A stretch of 46,251 nucleotides of DNA, from positions 1 through 46,251 of the forward strand of contig NZ_JAIZDA010000029.1 in NCBI RefSeq assembly GCF_020404405.1. Reading direction: 5' to 3'. Of the stretch, positions 41,146-46,251 are shown one piece after another. This DNA comes from Novosphingobium sp. FKTRR1. Its GTDB lineage: Bacteria; Pseudomonadota; Alphaproteobacteria; Sphingomonadales; Sphingomonadaceae. Position 1 is the first letter of the stretch. Every line of letters begins with the position of its first letter. The notes beneath the pieces were generated by a model, which saw nothing but the letters and a program-made list of their open reading frames with translations, was not told the DNA's origin and did not search any database. The position numbers and the translations under genes were made by a program.

Positions 41146-42143
41146 AGCGCGCTGTCCGGATCATCACCGCCGCCCTGCTGGGCGCCAGCGCTTATGGCGC
41201 AAGCCCGGCCTTCGCCGCTGCCGATGAAGCCAAACCCGCTGTCGCAGCGCCCGCGGTGGCGCCGGCCGACCACGCCGATGCCAAGCCGATCGGTCCCAAG
41301 CCGGTGGAGGAGCGGGACGTGCTGTCGGGCAAAGTCACCCGCGATCCGACGCGCGGCTATATCTTCATCAGCGGTCCGGCGCGCCAGTTCGGCATGTTCC
41401 TGCGCTTGCCCGACGATGAAAGCCGCGCGGCCTGGGAAAAGGACCGGCAAAAGGCCTTTGCCAAGGCGCAGAAGTCATATCAGAGCGCGCTGACGCAGTG
41501 GAAGGCAGACGTTGCCGTCGCCAACCAGACCAAGGCCAAGCCGCCCGAACCGCCGGTGGAGCCAAAGCTGGAAACCTTCGTCGCCGATCCGCTGGAACTG
41601 CGCGATCAGGTCATGTTCGGGCCGATGAATGTCTACGCCAAGGGTGAGACGGTCAGCTACCTTGAGGCGGTCAAGCCCGGCACGTACATCTGGTATGGTC
41701 CGGTGCTGGGCGGCCCCGGCCTGCCCAGCGGCGGCGTGTGCATGTGCATGGGCTCGGTCAAGTTCGCGGTGAAGGCCGGTGCGGTAACCAGTCTGGGTAA
41801 CGCGCTGGCCGTGCTGCCGCACTGGGACGAGGACAGCGATGTCGCGCGGCTGACCGCCAAGGAACAGGCCGCCAAGCGCGCCGCCGCCGGCAAGGAGCCG
41901 GCCAAGACTTTGGCACTGGGGGCGCTGCGCTATGATGTGCCCGCCAGCCTGAAGGACTGGCCGCAGGAACAGGCCGAACTCCACGCCAGCCCCAAGATGA
42001 ACAACTACCTGGGCATCCTTATCAGCCGTCTGGCGCCGATCCCCGGCGTGCTCGCCTACCACCGCGACGTGGTGGTCGATGCGCGCACCGGCGAGGAATT
42101 GTCCAACCCGACGCTGGTCAGCCGCGCCAAGATCAAGAAGTAA
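41142..42143 (+). CDS. Secreted protein of unknown function, coupled to the upstream gene
   Basis: Exported protein of 333 residues. A cleavable signal peptide ends SPAFAAA (about 25), followed by an Ala/Pro-rich linker to about 60. The mature domain contains VLSGKVTRDPTRGYIFISGPARQFGMFLRLP, a helical Lys/Ala segment at about 90-130, and PGTYIWYGPVLGGPGLPSGGVCMCMGSVKF, with a close Cys pair. I do not recognise the family. The start is GTG at 41142, overlapping the previous stop, so the two proteins are made together and may work together in the envelope. Confidence 0.7.
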   Translation: MKRAVRIITAALLGASAYGASPAFAAADEAKPAVAAPAVAPADHADAKPIGPKPVEERDVLSGKVTRDPTRGYIFISGPARQFGMFLRLPDDESRAAWEKDRQKAFAKAQKSYQSALTQWKADVAVANQTKAKPPEPPVEPKLETFVADPLELRDQVMFGPMNVYAKGETVSYLEAVKPGTYIWYGPVLGGPGLPSGGVCMCMGSVKFAVKAGAVTSLGNALAVLPHWDEDSDVARLTAKEQAAKRAAAGKEPAKTLALGALRYDVPASLKDWPQEQAELHASPKMNNYLGILISRLAPIPGVLAYHRDVVVDARTGEELSNPTLVSRAKIKK

Positions 42144-42154
42144 GTGCCGCCGTA

Positions 42155-42182
42155 ACGCGGGGGGAGGTCGCTCCCCCCGCGT
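42155..42182. terminator. Strong palindrome between convergent genes
   Basis: ACGCGGGGGGAG (42155-42166) and CTCCCCCCGCGT (42171-42182) form a perfect 12-base stem with a GTCG loop in the 57-base gap between the secreted-protein gene and the M16 peptidase gene. It probably terminates both transcripts, though no T-run is present. Confidence 0.65.
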
Positions 42183-42200
42183 CGGCGCCATGGCGGGAGA

Positions 42201-45179
42201 TCACTCCCCCGCCTTGACCACTTCGATCGGCAGGCCAAGCGTGGCGAGTTGCGGCTTCACCTTGGCAGCATCGCCCACCACGACCCACGTCAGATTGGCC
42301 GGGTTCAGGCTGGCGCGCGCGACGGCATCGAGCTGCTTTGCCGTCATCGCCTTGTAGCGTTCAGGCAGGCGGACGTAGAAATCGTCGGGCCGGTGGTAGG
42401 CGGCGATCTTGGCCACCGCATCGAGCACCGCGCCCGAGGTTTCGAAGCTGCCCGCCAGTTCGCGCGCGCTGCCCGCCGTCGACCAGCCGAGTTCGGCAGA
42501 GGTGATCCCCTTGGTCCCAAGGAAGCCGCTCAATTCCTTGCGGATTTCTGCGATGGCCGCGCCGGTCTTGTCGGTCTGCACCGGGGCGATGACGCGGTAG
42601 GCGACGCGGTCGGTGCGGTCGGACACAACGCTGTATGCGCCATAGGACCAGCCCTTCGCCTCGCGCAGGTTGCTGTTGATCCGCGCGAGGAAATTGCCGC
42701 CGAGCACTTCGTTGGCGGCCTTGAGCGGGACCAGATCGTCGGTGCCGCGCTGGCCCAGCACTTCGCCCGCCACGATCATCGACTGCGGCGATGCCGGCCG
42801 GTCGACCAGCAGGATGCGCGGGGTGGGCGTGGGAATCGCCGCCGCCAGATCCTTGACCGGAGCCGGGGTCGACGGCGCGCGCCAGTCGCCAAAGCTCTTT
42901 TCCAGCAGCGCGGTGACTTCGGCCAGCGTGGTGTCGCCCGCCACGATGATCCGCGCCTTGTCCGGGCGCAGCCAGCCATCGTGGAACGCGGCCAGATCGG
43001 CGCGGGTCAGCCGGGCCACCACCGCCTTGCTGCCGGTGCCCGTGGGCGCGCGGCCATAGGGGTGGTCGGGGCCATAGAGCGCGGGGAACAGCACGCGCTC
43101 GGCGGTATCGCCGGGCTCGGCCAGTTCGGCGTCGATGGCGGCCAGTTGCTGCGCGCGGACCCGTTCAAGATCGGCGGCGCGCAGGCCCGGATGGCGCACA
43201 TAGTCGGCCAACAGCGCCAGCGACGAGGGCAGGTTGGGCGTCAGCGCATCCAACTGGAACGCGGTGGTATCGGCCGAGGCTTGCGCCGCGATCGAGGCGC
43301 CCAGCCGTTCGCGCACGCGGGCCAGCTCGCTGGCCTCCAGCGCCTCGGTGCCTTCGTCCATCAGTTGCAGCAACAGCGCCTGCGTGCCCGGCGCGGTCTT
43401 GGGATCGGCGGCGGCCCCGGCGTCGAACGCCAGCCGCACCGAGACGACCGGCACCGCCGCGCGGCGCGCGAACAGCACTTCGATCCCGTTTGACAGTGTG
43501 GCGCGCTCGATCGCGGGGAAGGCAAGCTGGGGCAGATCGCCCGGTCCGGGCAACTGCTTGCGCGGGGCGGGCGGCGAGAGCGTGGCCGTGGGCGGCGCGG
43601 CCGGAGCCGGACGCGCGGCGGGCAGGGCGTTGTCACCGCCGCGCGCCTCACCCCCGGCGGTGCGGGTGCCGGGCTCCACCGTCAGCGCAAAGGCCGGGCG
43701 GGTCAGCCACTTCTGCAAGACGGCGCGCACGTCCTCGGGCGTCAGCTTGGCCGCCGCCTCCAGCCGCTTGCGATATTGCGCGGGATCGCCCGAATAGAGC
43801 AGCCCTTCGGCCAGCGTCGGCGCCTTGCCGTTGAAGCCGCCGACCGATTCCAGCCCGCGTATTTCCGTCGCGGCATAGCGGGTGACCGCGCGCTGCAACT
43901 CGTCGGCGGTCGGGCCCTCGCTCACCAGCCGCGCGATTTCGGCATCGAGCGCGGCATTGACCCGCGCCGGATCGATGCCCGGCTTCACGTCCACGCTCGC
44001 TTCGAACTGACCGGCCTGCGCAAAGATCTGTGCGCCTGCCGAGGCGGTGACCGCCACTTCGCTCTTGCGCACCAGCGCATCGTCGAGCCGCGAGCTGGCC
44101 AGCCCGCCCAGCACCGCCGCGCCGATCTGCAGCGCCAGATTGTCGGGATTGTCGAGGCCGGGGATCGCCCAGAGCCGGCTGATCCGCGTGGTGGCGACGG
44201 TGTCCTTGATCGTGCGGGAGACGGGCGCGGGCAGGGTCGGCACCGGCGCGCTGACCGGCTGAACCTTTGGCCCGGCCAGAAATTCGCCGAACCACTGCGC
44301 CACTTTGGCCTTGGCGGTGGCCAGATCGACATCGCCCGCCAGCACCAGCAGCGCGTTGTTGGGGCCATAGTGATCGCTGAACCAGCCCTTCACGTCGGCC
44401 AGCGAGGCGGCATCGAGATCGGCCATCGAGCCGATGGTCGAGTGGTGATAGGGGTGCCCGGCGGGGTAGAGCGTTTCAAGCTGCTCGTACTCGGTCAGGC
44501 CGAAGGGCTGGTTGTCGCCCTGCCGCTTTTCGTTCTGGACGACGGCGCGCTGGGCATCGAGCCGCTTTTGCGTGACCGCGTCGAGCAGAAAGCCCATGCG
44601 GTCGCTTTCCATCATCAGCGCGCGGTCGAGCGCGCCGGTCGGCACCGTCTCGAAATAGTTGGTGCGATCGAACCAGGTGGTGCCGTTGGCGTCGGTCGCC
44701 CCGGCCTGTGTCAGCGGCAGGAAGAAATCGCCCTGCACGTGGGTGGAGCCATAGAACATCAGGTGTTCGAACAAGTGGGCAAAGCCGGTGCGCCCGCGCG
44801 GCTCGTTCTTCGAGCCGACGCCGTACCAGACCGAGACCGCCACCACCGGCGCCTTGCGGTCGGTATGGACCAGCACGGTCAGGCCGTTGGGCAGGGTAAA
44901 GCGCTCGTACGGGATCGACACCGCATCGACCAGCGCGCTGACCGGCGCGGCGGGATAGGCGGGCGCGGCAGGCGCGGCGGCCACTGGAGGAGCAGGCGGT
45001 TGCGCGGCGGGCAGCGGTGGCGTTTCGCGCAGCGTGACCGGCGCCTGCGCACAGGCGGACAGCGCAAGGCTCAACGCGGTGAGCGAGGCTGCGGTGCTGC
45101 GGAAGCGGTTGTTGGAAAGCGCGTTGGCGAAAGGCTGGCGAGCGATGAGCGGACGAACAAGCAGCGGATTGGCAGGCAT
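42201..45179 (-). CDS. Double M16 family zinc metallopeptidase, predicted lipoprotein
   Basis: Periplasmic peptidase of 992 residues with two M16 (pitrilysin/processing peptidase) halves in one chain. The N terminus has a long signal with lipobox LALSAC (Cys43) and a Pro/Ala linker. The first half begins at about 92 (FTLPNGLTVLVHTDRKAPVVAVSVWYGVGS) and carries the inverted zinc motif HLFEH (His135, Glu138, His139) with downstream VVQNEKRQ supplying the last Glu. The second half starts near residue 560 (ATLSNGIEVLFARRAAVPVVSVRLAFDAG) and lacks HxxEH at the equivalent place, so it is the inactive half. AGGA lies five bases upstream of the ATG. Confidence 0.93.
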   Translation of the reverse strand: MPANPLLVRPLIARQPFANALSNNRFRSTAASLTALSLALSACAQAPVTLRETPPLPAAQPPAPPVAAAPAAPAYPAAPVSALVDAVSIPYERFTLPNGLTVLVHTDRKAPVVAVSVWYGVGSKNEPRGRTGFAHLFEHLMFYGSTHVQGDFFLPLTQAGATDANGTTWFDRTNYFETVPTGALDRALMMESDRMGFLLDAVTQKRLDAQRAVVQNEKRQGDNQPFGLTEYEQLETLYPAGHPYHHSTIGSMADLDAASLADVKGWFSDHYGPNNALLVLAGDVDLATAKAKVAQWFGEFLAGPKVQPVSAPVPTLPAPVSRTIKDTVATTRISRLWAIPGLDNPDNLALQIGAAVLGGLASSRLDDALVRKSEVAVTASAGAQIFAQAGQFEASVDVKPGIDPARVNAALDAEIARLVSEGPTADELQRAVTRYAATEIRGLESVGGFNGKAPTLAEGLLYSGDPAQYRKRLEAAAKLTPEDVRAVLQKWLTRPAFALTVEPGTRTAGGEARGGDNALPAARPAPAAPPTATLSPPAPRKQLPGPGDLPQLAFPAIERATLSNGIEVLFARRAAVPVVSVRLAFDAGAAADPKTAPGTQALLLQLMDEGTEALEASELARVRERLGASIAAQASADTTAFQLDALTPNLPSSLALLADYVRHPGLRAADLERVRAQQLAAIDAELAEPGDTAERVLFPALYGPDHPYGRAPTGTGSKAVVARLTRADLAAFHDGWLRPDKARIIVAGDTTLAEVTALLEKSFGDWRAPSTPAPVKDLAAAIPTPTPRILLVDRPASPQSMIVAGEVLGQRGTDDLVPLKAANEVLGGNFLARINSNLREAKGWSYGAYSVVSDRTDRVAYRVIAPVQTDKTGAAIAEIRKELSGFLGTKGITSAELGWSTAGSARELAGSFETSGAVLDAVAKIAAYHRPDDFYVRLPERYKAMTAKQLDAVARASLNPANLTWVVVGDAAKVKPQLATLGLPIEVVKAGE

Positions 45180-45780
45180 AGTGATCCTAGCTTCTCAGGG
45201 ACAAGGCCCGGACCGCGATACCACCCACCACAAGCCCGGGCACCTCCCCAGTGTCCACCACCCCGCAGCTTAGCGCAAGGTGAACAGGGGGCAATGGGAA
45301 TGGCCTTGCCGCCACCGGCCCAAACCGGCCTCGCGACCCGCTATGGGAGTTGTCCGGCCGTCCCCAGCCCCGCCGCCCGCGATTGCCGGTGCCGGGCAGG
45401 CTGGGGGTGGGGTGGGAGTGTGCGGCCGATCGTCGCAACTATTAGGTGCGTCCGACTATGCCGAAATCAGCCATTCATCGAGCCGCATAAGCATTGTCCC
45501 CGTGTCCAGATCTGCGGGGCAACAGAAAAGTCTCATTTCGGCTCAAGCATCTGCTTCCCACGCGACAACGCGCCAACACCTCGCATCGCACCACATAATG
45601 CACACTTATGCCTTTGCGGCCGTGAGTTTGAGCCCCGTTCTTTCTTTGGCGCAGCTACATTAATGTTCTCCACAGCATTGTCGCCCCTCGGGCCCCTCTT
45701 CTAATAGGCGTCATGATTTTGGCATTGCGCTTATGTTAGCGCCCAGCCATTAATGTGGCATAGCTATCTTAAGGACGCAT
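45180..45780. other. Gene-free 600-base stretch with falling GC content
   Basis: No convincing gene is seen on either strand. The left half is GC-rich and has CCCCAGCC/GGCTGGGG inverted arms near 45362-45410; it must hold the M16 peptidase promoter. From about 45440 the sequence becomes clearly more AT-rich, the same base composition as the following ATPase gene. Near the right end a TTGGCA occurs at 45719 and AAGGA at 45771 serves as the ribosome site for the 45781 start. The composition change suggests a boundary of acquired DNA. Confidence 0.6.
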
Positions 45781-46128
45781 ATGTCTGATTTTCTGAAAAT
45801 TTCTGCATTAAACATCGGATCAATCGACGCAGTTAATTACACAGGGCGTCAGGAGAAAGAATTTCTGTCCAAGATTTTTTTGAGGGATAGTATCCTCGAT
45901 AGAGTTCTCGAAAGTAAGAAGTATTTTCTGGTCGGAGAGAAGGGAACTGGAAAGACTGCATATGCGACCCTGCTAAGCAATAGCGAGTATAAAAATACGG
46001 CATCTGATGTAAAATCCATTGAAAGCACGGATTACAGCAAGTTCATAAAGCATAAGCAGATGGGTAATTTGAAATTATCAACTTATACCGATATATGGAA
46101 GGTAATAATACTCCTTCTTATCGGGTAA
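45781..46128 (+). CDS. P-loop ATPase, N-terminal fragment truncated at its right end
   Basis: The frame encodes 115 residues. It starts after AAGGA at ideal spacing. The N-terminal part NIGSIDAVNYTGRQEKEFLSKIF leads to a Walker A motif YFLVGEKGTGKTAYATLL (GEKGTGKT at 52-59). The Lys/Ile/Asn-rich composition is unlike the rest of the window and points to horizontal transfer. The pattern resembles large P-loop ATPases of FunZ or Sll1717 type found in accessory islands, but this is from memory. At about 46124 the AT-rich coding sequence meets GC-rich foreign sequence, whose GTAA supplies the stop; the real protein should be several times longer. Confidence 0.7.
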   Translation: MSDFLKISALNIGSIDAVNYTGRQEKEFLSKIFLRDSILDRVLESKKYFLVGEKGTGKTAYATLLSNSEYKNTASDVKSIESTDYSKFIKHKQMGNLKLSTYTDIWKVIILLLIG

Positions 46129-46251
46129 CTGCTCAGGTGGTTGGCAATGAGGCCGATCAAGCGACCGCGAAGCGTCCGTCGACGAGGTCTCGGATTGCGC
46201 TGAGTGCGGACTGGCCAGAGAGGCGTGCGGTGCCGGTGACGGAACGGTATC
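46125..46251. mobile_element. Probable end of an insertion sequence interrupting the ATPase gene
   Basis: GC content rises abruptly at 46125 and the sequence begins GTAACTGCTCAGGTGG, similar in style to the GTAA-type terminal repeats of IS66-family elements. On the minus strand a frame open to the window edge ends ALSAIRDLVDGRFAVA and then stops at 46157, plausibly a transposase C terminus, though I cannot name its family. Only one end is visible, so no target duplication can be checked. Confidence 0.5.

Noticed and set aside
42249..45704. Two long plus-strand open frames opposite the M16 peptidase
   Set aside because: Low-complexity Arg/Gly/His-rich translations without domains; the minus-strand peptidase has clear motifs across the same span.

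Overview
The window looks like the chromosome of an alphaproteobacterium, most likely a Sphingomonadales member close to Novosphingobium, Sphingobium or Sphingomonas. The evidence is high GC, a circularly permuted two-piece tmRNA with an ANDNEALALAA tag, a LinKLMN-type lipid ABC transporter, COQ9 and ATP12 family proteins, a glycine-rich SSB ending in DDDIPF, and many genes joined by ATGA or TGATG overlaps. Taxonomy is inferred from gene content only.

Layout. 1-4330 (minus): chemotaxis operon STAS-cheY-cheA-cheW-mcp, the receptor running off the left edge. 4536-8989 (minus): an unusual HicA-like/release-factor-like protein, a short-chain dehydrogenase, and a lemA-TPM-TPM-nudix run. 9201-10120 (plus): mscL, its terminator and ssrA. 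10205-19143 (minus): a long codirectional run read as SCO1, a YcgN-like protein, a YgjP-like metalloprotein, a membrane protein, a broken ribD, ribE, a PhyH-type dioxygenase, an M20 hydrolase, astA and astB, followed by a separate small membrane protein. 19220-23459 (plus): ankyrin protein, COQ9 protein, feoAB behind an FNR-type box, and ssb. 23518-27082 (minus): valS and queE. 27224-31475 (plus): four-gene Mla/Lin-type lipid transporter and a quinone-reductase-like flavoprotein. 31537-35680 (minus): coupled cluster crcB-rluC-paiB-HAD-membrane protein-atp12. 35901-42143 (plus): rpsU, an FKBP, gatCAB and two secreted proteins of unknown function. 42201-45179 (minus): a double M16 peptidase.

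The right end differs in character. After a 600-base gene-free stretch whose GC content falls, a low-GC P-loop ATPase gene starts at 45781. It is cut at about 46124 by GC-rich sequence that looks like the end of an insertion sequence. Exactly 127 bases of that sequence follow, which suggests an assembly break inside a repeat.

Most of the window is core metabolism and envelope biology. The points most worth a second look are: the ribD gene, which appears to have lost a short segment between two 13-base direct repeats; a palindromic element carried in frame inside valS; the HicA-like/release-factor-like fusion; the M20 hydrolase coupled to the arginine succinyltransferase genes; and the truncated ATPase at the right edge.
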